In this document: piece by piece, positions 1 to 6,707 of the stretch
How positions within the stretch are numbered: position 1 is the stretch's first letter
Layout: the number at the start of each line of letters is the position of its first letter
DNA from: Blastocatellia bacterium
Lineage (GTDB): Bacteria; Acidobacteriota; Blastocatellia; UBA7656; JADIYM01
NCBI GenBank assembly: GCA_016705245.1
Contig: JADIYM010000029.1
Span: forward strand, 1-39,051
Reading direction: 5' to 3'
DNA: 39,051 nucleotides
Program-made: the position numbers and the translations under genes
Notes under the pieces: model-generated
Database searches by the model: none
The model's input: the letters and a program-made list of their open reading frames with translations, nothing else
What the model was told of the DNA's origin: nothing

Positions 1-1500
1 GGCGCGCTCGAGACGCCAGTGGTCATACCCGCCAGCGTCAGTGTTGGCGACTTCGAAGGGATCGGCGCGAAGATCAAAGAGTTTCGGAAAGCGCAGCACC
101 ACCAGAGGCTCCTGCCACACCGCAAGACCCACGGCACGCTGTTCCAGGAAGAGCAGTTTCCACCGGTCATAGCGCAGTGCAGCGAGGTTGCCGTCGTCCG
201 TCCAGTAGAAGAACTCCCTGCGAGGGTCCGCAGCCTTCCCTGCAAGGAATGGCCCCTGATCGTAACCGTCCAGATGCACCTTGAATGTCTTGGGACCAGC
301 CGTATAGCCGGCGAGCAGTTTCTCCTTGATCTGCGGCTCTCCGGCGGCTGCGACCAGGGTCGGAAGCCAGTCCTCGTGCGAGACGATGGCGTTGATCTCG
401 CTTCCCGGCTTTATGACGCCGGGCCAGCGCATCATGGCCGGTACGCGATAGCCTCCTTCCCAGCTTGTGTTCTTTTCTCCACGGAACGGCGTGGTGCCAC
501 CGTCTGGCCACGAAAAGACTTCGGCACCGTTGTCCGTCGTCCAAAGGACAATGGTGTTGTCGGCGATGCCGAGGTCATCGAGCTGCTTGAGCAACTGTCC
601 GGTCATGATGTCGAGCTCGGTCATGCCGTCGGCCGTGATCCCGAGACCGGTCTTTCCCTGCGACGCGGCCTTGAGGTGCGTAAAGATGTGCATCCGGGTG
701 GAGTTGACCCAGGCGAAGAATGGCTTGTCGGCCTTGGCGCTGCGGTCGATGAATTTCATGGCGTCGGCGAGAACTTCCTCGTCCACGGTCTCCATGCGCT
801 TTTTCGACAGCGGACCGGTGTCCTGGATCGTCTGCATTCCGACCTTGCCGAAGCGCGGGTCCACGGTGGCGTCGTCCTTGTCGCTCGCCGTGCACCGCAT
901 CACGCCGCGGGGTCCGTAATTCGCAAGGAACTCTGGATTCTTCGGATAGTCGACGTTCTCGGTTTCTTCCTCGGCGTTGAGGTGATAGAGATTGCCGAAG
1001 AACTCGTCGAAGCCGTGAACCGTCGGCAGATGCTCGTTGCGATCACCAAGGTGATTCTTGCCGAACTGGCCGGTCGTATAACCCTGAGGCTTGAGCAGGT
1101 CGGCAATCGTCGGATCGAGTGCTGAGAGGCCTTCTTTTGCTCCTGGCAGTCCGACCTTCAGCAGGCCGGTGCGGAAGCACGACTGGCCGGTGATGAACGC
1201 GGCGCGCCCGGCGGTGCAGGACTGCTGCGCATACACATCGGTGAAGATCGCACCTTCCTTGGCGATGCGATCAATATTTGGAGTGCGATAACCCATCATG
1301 CCCCGGTTGTAGGCGCTGATGTTCCAGAAGCCGATGTCGTCCCCGAAGATGACGAGGATGTTGGGTTTCTTCTTCGCGGCAGCCTGCGGCGTCACGCCTG
1401 TGCTCGCGCGAACCGGAATCACCGCAACGCCGAGGACGAGTAGCGCTGCAAGCGCCAGACATCGTTGTGCTGGGTCGGAAAACAGAAATCGCTTGATCAT
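1..1500 (-). CDS. Arylsulfatase, exported, C-terminus beyond window edge
   Basis: Sulfatase of the alkaline-phosphatase superfamily, expected to hydrolyse sulfate esters in the periplasm. The 500 codons in the window have no stop, so the C-terminus is missing. After a hydrophobic N-terminal segment (about residues 14-32) comes the metal-binding start of the fold, NILVIFGDDIG, with Asp54 and Asp55. The active-site signature is CTAGR with Cys95, a C-x-A-x-R variant in which the Cys would become formylglycine. A later WTTDNGAE stretch supplies further metal ligands. The ATG at 1500 is preceded by AAGGAGC at about 8 bp. It has its own palindrome promoter at 1565-1609. The FGE at 4247-5488 is a plausible activator. 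It is a different sulfatase type from the two ~790-aa enzymes in this window, which carry CSPTR. Confidence 0.93.
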   Translation of the reverse strand, partial: MIKRFLFSDPAQRCLALAALLVLGVAVIPVRASTGVTPQAAAKKKPNILVIFGDDIGFWNISAYNRGMMGYRTPNIDRIAKEGAIFTDVYAQQSCTAGRAAFITGQSCFRTGLLKVGLPGAKEGLSALDPTIADLLKPQGYTTGQFGKNHLGDRNEHLPTVHGFDEFFGNLYHLNAEEETENVDYPKNPEFLANYGPRGVMRCTASDKDDATVDPRFGKVGMQTIQDTGPLSKKRMETVDEEVLADAMKFIDRSAKADKPFFAWVNSTRMHIFTHLKAASQGKTGLGITADGMTELDIMTGQLLKQLDDLGIADNTIVLWTTDNGAEVFSWPDGGTTPFRGEKNTSWEGGYRVPAMMRWPGVIKPGSEINAIVSHEDWLPTLVAAAGEPQIKEKLLAGYTAGPKTFKVHLDGYDQGPFLAGKAADPRREFFYWTDDGNLAALRYDRWKLLFLEQRAVGLAVWQEPLVVLRFPKLFDLRADPFEVANTDAGGYDHWRLERA

Positions 1501-1564
1501 CGGCCTGTGCTCCTTGGGTTCGGAGTTGTGATTCGAAATCGAAAAACGACAAGTCAACGAATGG

Positions 1565-1609
1565 ATCCTAATTGGCACCTTGTGGGGCGGATATTGGACT
1601 TTGGTCTTA
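1565..1609 (-). promoter_or_regulatory. Palindrome promoter of arylsulfatase 1
   Basis: The + strand reads TTGGACTTTGGTCTTA at 1594-1609, a diverged copy of the 16-bp palindrome. On the minus strand TAGGAT (1565-1570) follows after exactly 23 bp. The predicted transcript starts near 1558, leaving a leader of about 58 nt before the ATG at 1500. Confidence 0.65.
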
Positions 1610-1684
1610 CGGGCACAGCACCAAATGCACGTTCGCGCTCCAGGTCATGTCGTGGTCGCTCTCCTGCGGGTCAACCCGGAGCAG

Positions 1685-1716
1685 ACTCGTGCGCTCCCGC
1701 GCACGGTACTGATGCG
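1685..1716. repeat. Single arm of the GCGCACGGTACTGATGCG repeat
   Basis: This matches one arm of the inverted repeat at 8173-8269 with one main difference (ctcccgcgc against ctaccgcgc). It lies in the gap between the arylsulfatase promoter and the 3' end of the next minus-strand gene. No partner arm is visible here. Confidence 0.6.
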
Positions 1717-1757
1717 TGGGGTACGCCATCTCTCGTGTGAGGCCCTACCGGCCACGT

Positions 1758-2717
1758 CTACTTCTGCCGATCGAACCACGCGATCTGGTACGCCACCGCG
1801 ATCGTCTGGAAGTCCGAGCCCGCCGTGGCACGCACCCCGTTGCTGTACAGGACCTTCAACGACTGCTTTCCGCCGAGCGGAAACGACACGGTGGCCCCGA
1901 GTCGCGCGTTGTTGAACGATCCCTTGGCAACGCCATCGTTCACACGCGAAGCGCCGCCGACGTACCAGGTCGAGTTGAACGCCGCCCAGAGTCTCGGCCG
2001 GAACGTGTAACTCACGTGGCCCTGCATCGACAGGACGGGCGCCTGGTGACGGCGCGCGCCTCCCGGAAAGACGTCCCTGTTGTCGGAGAAGAACCAGACA
2101 CCCGCGTATCCGTCGAGATACCACTTGCCGATCGGGTGCGACACGCCGACTTCCGGCTTGAAAGCCCACCGATTGCTTCCGAGGTTGATCAGCTTTGCCG
2201 GGTCGTATTGCCCGGTCGGCACGCTGACGGTCAGGCTCGTGCCAACGACCGTTTTCGGTGGCCGCTTAACGAACTCGCGGAGCGAGAGCGCCTCGCCGTT
2301 CAGCAGATTCACCGACAGTTTGACGCGGACATCGCCGAGCCCGGATCGCCGGATCGTCGTTGCCTGCTCCTGTACCGTTCCCGAGATGTCGCCCCAGCTG
2401 TAGGGGATTGCACCGGAGATCAGTGCCTGCCTTCCGAACAGCGAAAACGTGCGTCCGTAGCCGATGGCCGTACCGTTGATGCCCGCTTCGACGTCCTCGA
2501 TCCGGAGCGACGGGTCGAAAACCACCGAGCCGGTCGAGCGTCCGTATGTGCCGATGAAGAAATTCGTTCCCGTCGGCGACGAGGAGTACGCGCGCGGCTC
2601 GAGGTCCTGTGCGTCGCACGGGAGAGCGAATAATGTGGCGACGCCAAATGCAGCGGCCGCGATGGCGAGCCACGTCGTGATTGTCGGTATTTTGATTCGG
2701 GGGCGCAGCGATGGCAT
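1758..2717 (-). CDS. Outer-membrane barrel protein, MetA/phenol-degradation transporter-like
   Basis: A 319-aa secreted protein. A hydrophobic signal segment (about residues 14-36, ending CDAQ) precedes a body rich in alternating beta-strand patterns, for example YGRTFSLFGRQALISGAIPY and VVGTSLTVSVPTGQYDP. The VPTGxYDP region and the C-terminal strand ending in AYQIAWFDRQK resemble the PF13557 family (MetA pathway of phenol degradation). That family name reflects old annotation; the members are probably outer-membrane channels of unknown substrate. The ribosome site is weak (AGGGACGAT). It is preceded by a near-perfect palindrome promoter, so it should be co-regulated with the sulfatases. The substrate is not predictable from sequence. 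Confidence 0.85.
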   Translation of the reverse strand: MPSLRPRIKIPTITTWLAIAAAAFGVATLFALPCDAQDLEPRAYSSSPTGTNFFIGTYGRSTGSVVFDPSLRIEDVEAGINGTAIGYGRTFSLFGRQALISGAIPYSWGDISGTVQEQATTIRRSGLGDVRVKLSVNLLNGEALSLREFVKRPPKTVVGTSLTVSVPTGQYDPAKLINLGSNRWAFKPEVGVSHPIGKWYLDGYAGVWFFSDNRDVFPGGARRHQAPVLSMQGHVSYTFRPRLWAAFNSTWYVGGASRVNDGVAKGSFNNARLGATVSFPLGGKQSLKVLYSNGVRATAGSDFQTIAVAYQIAWFDRQK

Positions 2718-2756
2718 TCGGTTATCGTCCCTGTCGCAGAATCGTTGACTCCCAGG

Positions 2757-2801
2757 ACTCTACAAGCGAACGCGCCTGTCGCAAATTGGACCAAGGTCCA
2801 A
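2757..2801 (-). promoter_or_regulatory. Palindrome promoter of the MetA-like barrel gene
   Basis: Perfect copy TTGGACCAAGGTCCAA at 2786-2801. On the minus strand TAGAGT (2757-2762) follows after 23 bp. The predicted start is near 2750, 33 nt before the ATG at 2717. Confidence 0.75.
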
Positions 2802-2840
2802 CGTCGCTGGTGACTCTCCTTGCCACGCGCGGCTTTGCTC

Positions 2841-2946
2841 ATTGCGCGAAGCGCCTTGGAGTGCGGCGCGAAGCGCCGCTTTGGATGACCTTTGGGTACC
2901 AGTCACGTCGACTGACCGAACCGCCTGCGCGCGCTTCGCGCAATGA
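2841..2946. repeat. Inverted repeat, family ATTGCGCGAAGCGCCTTGG
   Basis: The left arm (2841-2887) runs through ATTGCGCGAAGCGCC and GGAGTGCGGCG to a second small palindrome (GCGAAGCGCCGC). The right arm (about 2922-2946) is decayed and keeps GCGCTTCGCGCAAT. Better copies of the family are at 6582-6705, 22414-22545 and 27911-28190. It separates the barrel gene's promoter from the 3' end of the next gene. Confidence 0.75.
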
Positions 2947-2956
2947 TCCAACGCCG

Positions 2957-3337
2957 TCAGAGCCATCGACGCGCCAGCCTCGCCGCGGGACCGCGCATCA
3001 GCGCGTATGGCACGATGGCGAGCACCACGGCCGTGATCAGCGCTTCACCCGGGTAGAACCAGTGGAGGACGAAGGCCTGGTAGATCGCGTCGATGACGAG
3101 TGCCATTACGAACACGCGTCCGATGTCCTCCCAGCCGTGGCGCAACTGGTCGCGGCTCTCGCTGCCGCCGGAGATCAGCACCACCAAGTACGGGCGCCGG
3201 CCCGTCCGGGCGTCCCTGAATCCGGATCGGGTCGCAAGCAGGATGGCCGTCAGGGGCTGCAGTACGAGCCGCGTCGATACCGGCCCGCCGATACGCTCGA
3301 CGAGGTCCGTCCAAAACCTCTGTAATATCTCGTCCAC
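2957..3337 (-). CDS. Small integral membrane protein, unknown function
   Basis: A 126-aa protein with two hydrophobic segments, about residues 69-89 (IGRVFVMALVIDAIYQAF) and 96-114 (ALITAVVLAIVPYALMRGP), joined by a short loop with HWFYPGEA. The N-terminal half has another moderately hydrophobic stretch and a charged loop, LRHGWEDIGR. I do not recognise a named family, though it looks like a conserved inner-membrane protein. The start is GTG at 3337; no strong ribosome site is visible. It is divergent from the DUF2490 gene and shares one palindrome with it (3417-3432). Confidence 0.72.
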   Translation of the reverse strand: MDEILQRFWTDLVERIGGPVSTRLVLQPLTAILLATRSGFRDARTGRRPYLVVLISGGSESRDQLRHGWEDIGRVFVMALVIDAIYQAFVLHWFYPGEALITAVVLAIVPYALMRGPAARLARRWL

Positions 3338-3387
3338 GGTTCGAATCGAGTCGGCGGGCGGGCTCCCGACCAGACTGGACGCTCGTC

Positions 3388-3432
3388 ACATTACTCCGGG
3401 CAACTCGAGCGGGAGGTTGGACCTTGGTCCAA
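3388..3432 (-). promoter_or_regulatory. Shared palindrome, minus-strand promoter of the small membrane protein
   Basis: Palindrome TTGGACCTTGGTCCAA at 3417-3432. Reading leftwards, TAATGT (3388-3393 on the minus strand) follows after 23 bp. The predicted start is near 3381, 44 nt ahead of the GTG at 3337. The same palindrome serves the rightward promoter. Confidence 0.65.
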
Positions 3433-3460
3433 TAGGCGTGCGGGCGTTGCCGCCTAAAGT
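3417..3460 (+). promoter_or_regulatory. Shared palindrome, plus-strand promoter of the DUF2490 gene
   Basis: The palindrome at 3417-3432 is followed rightwards by TAAAGT (3455-3460) after 22 bp, one shorter than the usual 23. The predicted start falls just before the ATG at 3469, so the transcript would have almost no leader. Confidence 0.6.
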
Positions 3461-3468
3461 CTCCTTAG

Positions 3469-4104
3469 ATGCGCCTCCACCTCGTAGGTTCCGCACTCCT
3501 GACGAGCGCCACAGCCGGCTTCGCCCAAAATGGCGCCCCGGTCAAGAACGAATATCGGGGGACACTGGTTACCTCGATCCCGATCACTCGCAAGCTCATC
3601 CTCTTCCAGTACCCGGTCGTCCCCACGAAACACGTCATCACCTACTACTATTCGCCGCCCGGCGTGATCTACAAGCCGAAGCCCTGGATAGAACTGTGGG
3701 CGGGAATGTTCGGTCTCTACAACAACAATGCGGCGAAGGAAAACAGCTGGGAGCTGCGTCCGCTGGCGGGCGTGAAGTTCTACGTTCCGAACGACCGAAA
3801 ATTCCCCCCCCCCGCCCCCCGGGGGGGAGTACCGGTCCACCACCCCAGCGAATCGGGGACGAAGGAAAGCATTCCGCGAGTCCGGACCCGCCTCGGCATC
3901 GAGGCTCCACTCGTGCCGAAGGAACGGGCGTGGACTCCGAAAACGCCCTACGTCCTTGCGGATGTCGAGCCGATCTGGCGACTCGATGACGGGCCAATGG
4001 GGAAGCCCGGGGGTGGGGCCGGCACGCGCGTCTATCCGACCTGGCGAGCCGATCATCTATCACACCATGGCGGCGACGAGACGCCTAACAACCTCGGCGC
4101 CTGA
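3469..4104 (+). CDS. DUF2490-type outer-membrane protein, probably frameshifted
   Basis: The first ~115 residues look like the start of a secreted DUF2490-like barrel protein: a signal peptide ending GFAQ, then YYYSPPGVIYKP, ELWAGMFGLYNNN and ELRPLAGVKFYVPN. Then comes an improbable stretch of C10, C6 and G7 runs at 3804-3827 coding PPPAPRGG. Family-like sequence returns (RTRLGIEAPLV, YVLADVEPIWRLDD). After about 3990 the frame seems wrong again: IIYHT, expected near the C-terminus, is in another frame at about 4049-4066. I infer at least one frameshift after WRLDD and damaged sequence at the homopolymers. The original end may be near 4189. It could be a decaying gene or base-calling error. 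It shares a palindrome with the divergent membrane-protein gene. Confidence 0.65.
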   Translation: MRLHLVGSALLTSATAGFAQNGAPVKNEYRGTLVTSIPITRKLILFQYPVVPTKHVITYYYSPPGVIYKPKPWIELWAGMFGLYNNNAAKENSWELRPLAGVKFYVPNDRKFPPPAPRGGVPVHHPSESGTKESIPRVRTRLGIEAPLVPKERAWTPKTPYVLADVEPIWRLDDGPMGKPGGGAGTRVYPTWRADHLSHHGGDETPNNLGA

Positions 4105-4246
4105 ACTTCAACCACTGCCGACCTCGGAAGAAGGCGAACGAGCCCCTTCGCAGGACGACGATCCGAGCCAGTTCGGGCACGACGAATAGGGCTGGTTCCG
4201 ACCGTGGCAGCGGCCGGCGGTCGGAAACGCCTTGGCGAGAGCCGCG

Positions 4247-5488
4247 CTACCGGGATTGGGGAGACTGGCTGGAGCGCTTCGACTCGCGGCCGGATCGAGC
4301 CGTCGTCTGGAACCGTGACGGGATCTTCTGGCAGCAGGAAGGCGCGACGGCAGTGGCGACATCCGTCCCCACCAACTCGGGTCCGGCCGCCGTATGCTTT
4401 TCCCACGCTTCACGCGAAACGACACAGCGGAAGCCGGTGTGCTGCATCGCGGTGTCGGGCGTGTTCCGCATCCGCGCTGCGGGCCGGTAACTCGCGCAGT
4501 AGCTCGCGTGACAGAGGAACGAGCCGCCGCGAACGACGTGTTTCGGTGCCGTGGGATCGTCCGGGTCGTGGCTCGACTCCGGGCCCGTCGGGTTGGCTGC
4601 GACGCCCGAGGCGTACGCCATGTATGCGTCGGGCCGGTACCAGTCCGAACACCACTCCCACACGTTGCCGGCGGTGCCGAACAGTCCGTAACCGTTCGCC
4701 ACGAACGCACGGACCGGCGATGTCGTCTTGAAGCCGTCCTCGGCGGTGTTCGAATACGGAAACGCTCCCTGCCAGGTGTTTGCTCGGGCCTCAGTCACGG
4801 GCTCGTCACCCCAGGCGTATCGCTTGCCGTCGAGTCCGCCCCGCGAAGCGTATTCCCACTCGGCTTCGGTCGGCAGGCGTTTTCCGGCCCACTTCGCGTA
4901 TGCCACGGCGTCGTCCCACGAGACGTGAACGACCGGATGGTCGTCCTTGCCGTCGATCGAGCTGCCGGGACCCTCCGGGTGGCGCCAGTCGGCTCCCGGA
5001 GTCCACGCCCACCACTGCGAGAGATCCTCGAGCCCGACCGGTCCCTTCGTGCCGACGAAGACGAGCGACGCGGCGACGAGCTTGTCGGCGGACGGCTTCG
5101 GAGTTCCCGGTGGTACCTGCTTCTTCAATTCCTCCCAGTCTGGCGCCTTTTCGGCCATCGTGACGTAGCCCGTTGCGTCGACGAATGCCCGGAACTGGGC
5201 GTTCGTGACCTCGGTCTCGTCCATCCAGAAGCCGTCGACTCGAACGCGGTGGGCTGGGAACTCGTCGGGGCGCGCTTCGGAGTCGTTGGCGGACGCACCC
5301 ATCGTGAACTCGCCTCCCGCTATCCAGACCATTCCTGGTGGAGCACTCGCCGGCGACGCCGTGGTTTCTGGAGCGGGCGCTGAGGGTGGCGGCTGGGACG
5401 GCGTCCCCGCGCACGCGGTCGCCATCGCTAGGACGATGATCGCGAATCCAGATTCAAGCTTCCGGAATGACTGCCTGTGTCCACCCAT
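4247..5488 (-). CDS. Formylglycine-generating enzyme (SUMF1 family), lipoprotein
   Basis: It would oxidise the active-site Cys of sulfatases to formylglycine. After a lipoprotein signal (ATAC, Cys26) and a Pro/Ala linker, the FGE-sulfatase domain spans about residues 51-357: GGEFTMGA, ETEVTNAQF, PVVHVSWDDA, RLPTEAEWEYA, NVWEWCSDWY and GFRC. RGGSFLCHASYC contains Cys326 and Cys331, matching the two copper-binding catalytic cysteines of true FGEs (human Cys336/Cys341). This argues against one of the many catalytically inactive SUMF1-domain proteins. The last ~50 residues are low-complexity (SGRESKRSSQS), so the true 3' end may be altered by a frameshift. GAGAGGT precedes the ATG. The lipobox places the enzyme outside the cytoplasm, where the exported sulfatases also go. 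Confidence 0.92.
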   Translation of the reverse strand: MGGHRQSFRKLESGFAIIVLAMATACAGTPSQPPPSAPAPETTASPASAPPGMVWIAGGEFTMGASANDSEARPDEFPAHRVRVDGFWMDETEVTNAQFRAFVDATGYVTMAEKAPDWEELKKQVPPGTPKPSADKLVAASLVFVGTKGPVGLEDLSQWWAWTPGADWRHPEGPGSSIDGKDDHPVVHVSWDDAVAYAKWAGKRLPTEAEWEYASRGGLDGKRYAWGDEPVTEARANTWQGAFPYSNTAEDGFKTTSPVRAFVANGYGLFGTAGNVWEWCSDWYRPDAYMAYASGVAANPTGPESSHDPDDPTAPKHVVRGGSFLCHASYCASYRPAARMRNTPDTAMQHTGFRCVVSREAWEKHTAAGPELVGTDVATAVAPSCCQKIPSRFQTTARSGRESKRSSQSPQSR

Positions 5489-5506
5489 GCCGATTACCTC
5501 TCGGGC

Positions 5507-5551
5507 ATCCTAGGGAGTTCCGCTCACCTCGTCCATCGGACCTTGGTCCAA
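5507..5551 (-). promoter_or_regulatory. Palindrome promoter of the FGE gene
   Basis: TCGGACCTTGGTCCAA at 5536-5551, one mismatch from the consensus. TAGGAT on the minus strand (5507-5512) follows after 23 bp. The predicted start is near 5500, only about 12 nt upstream of the ATG at 5488. Confidence 0.7.
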
Positions 5552-5602
5552 TGTGGCGCGAATACTGGACGGGAGTAGCCTGAAGGGTAGCCGTTCATAC
5601 AT

Positions 5603-5656
5603 CTGTCCGCAGGCCCGCTCGCTACCGCGAGCGGTAGCGAGCAGGCCTGCGGACAG
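5603..5656. repeat. Strong two-part hairpin between carbonic anhydrase and FGE genes
   Basis: An outer stem (CTGTCCGCAGGCC, 5603-5615, with its complement 5644-5656) encloses an inner stem (GCTCGCTACCGC, 5617-5628, with 5631-5642). Pairing is nearly perfect with a 2-nt loop. No U-tract follows on either strand, so it is more likely a repeat element or transcript-stabilising hairpin than a classic terminator. Confidence 0.75.
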
Positions 5657-5726
5657 GGCTTCGGATCACGCGCCGGCCGACGCTCCGAGTCTTCCCGGCG
5701 CAGCGTCTTCCAGTCAGAACCGCGCC

Positions 5727-6557
5727 CTACTTACCGCCAGTCTTCACGTTTTCGACAATCAACCGGCGGCCATTCAGCGGCTGCACCGGACGGTTGTTCT
5801 TCCAGAGGATCGACCGGAACCCCTTGATCTGCGCTTCCGACATCTGGACCCGCTCCTTGAGGACGATCCACTTTACCCCTTCGGAGCACGGTGGCGTCGT
5901 CAGCGAACCTTCGTACCTGTACGCCGACCGGTTTCGCGGCATCAGCAATTCGACGTCGATAGTGACGTCCTCGAGATGCGCTTCGACCCCGCGCTTGTTC
6001 GGCAAGTTCGCCCAGATCGGGTCGAACGCCTTGTTGGCCTTCCCCTGCTTGATGAGCACCCCGATGACAGCGAGCTTCTTGTCGGCCGACACGTGGACGA
6101 GATGCATCTCCATCGGGAACGATTTGCCATTAACCGTGTGCTCACTCGGTCCGTGGAAGTGGAACTGCACGAGCGAATATGTGGTATCGCCGATCGTGAG
6201 CGAATCGCCCTGCGGGAAATTCACCTGGATCGAATGGCCCGTGTTCACGACGTCCGCGGAGTGAAGGTTGTGGACGATGCGAAGACTCGCAGGTTTGTAG
6301 CTGGCCCGGACCGCCGGCCCCGTCGAGACCTCAGCATTCGTGATGTCGATTGGCGACTGGCTGTGTCCCTCGGCGCAGGCTACGTACGCCGGCGACAGCT
6401 TTCCCCAGGTCGCCGGTCCGCGCTCTTCGTAGTCCCAGTGCGGAGGCTCCTCCTGCGCCGAGGCGACGCGAGCGATGCCAACCGGGCCAAGGCTGACCAC
6501 GGCAGCGAGAAGTGCGACACCGAAGCAGGTGGAAATTCGATGGTTGGTGGCTCTCAT
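5727..6557 (-). CDS. Alpha-class carbonic anhydrase, periplasmic
   Basis: A zinc enzyme interconverting CO2 and bicarbonate. The 276-aa protein has a signal peptide ending VASAQ (about residue 35), then the alpha-CA hallmarks HWDYEE, GHSQSPIDI (QSPIxI motif), QFHFHGPSEH and MEMHLVH. The predicted zinc ligands are His133, His135 and His152. LTTPPCSEGVKW carries the Thr-Thr substrate-pocket motif and the second Cys of the usual disulfide, pairing with Cys61. I use the ATG at 6557, preceded by GAGGGAGA, rather than one nine codons upstream. It sits downstream of the DUF2252 and sulfatase genes on the same strand, separated by an inverted repeat, and has no palindrome of its own. Confidence 0.94.
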   Translation of the reverse strand: MRATNHRISTCFGVALLAAVVSLGPVGIARVASAQEEPPHWDYEERGPATWGKLSPAYVACAEGHSQSPIDITNAEVSTGPAVRASYKPASLRIVHNLHSADVVNTGHSIQVNFPQGDSLTIGDTTYSLVQFHFHGPSEHTVNGKSFPMEMHLVHVSADKKLAVIGVLIKQGKANKAFDPIWANLPNKRGVEAHLEDVTIDVELLMPRNRSAYRYEGSLTTPPCSEGVKWIVLKERVQMSEAQIKGFRSILWKNNRPVQPLNGRRLIVENVKTGGK

Positions 6558-6581
6558 TTCGGTCTCCCTCGAACGTCCGTG

Positions 6582-6705
6582 CATTGCGCGAAGCGCTTTG
6601 GAGTGCGGCGTGAATCGCCGCTTTGGTTTTCACTTCGAGCTCGCGCCATCGAGCTGAAATCCAAAGCGGCGATTCACGCCGCACTCCAAGGCGCTTCGCG
6701 CAATG
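6582..6705. repeat. Inverted repeat, family ATTGCGCGAAGCGCC, well preserved
   Basis: Arms at 6582-6626 and about 6661-6705 are nearly perfect complements (CATTGCGCGAAGCGC against GCGCTTCGCGCAATG, GGAGTGCGGCG against CGCCGCACTCC). The ~34-bp spacer is unrelated to that of other copies. It fills the gap between the DUF2252 and carbonic anhydrase genes. Confidence 0.85.
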
Positions 6706-6707
6706 AT

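Noticed and set aside
5603..5656. Rho-independent terminator
   Set aside because: The stem is strong, but no T-tract follows on either strand, so it is listed as a repeat hairpin.
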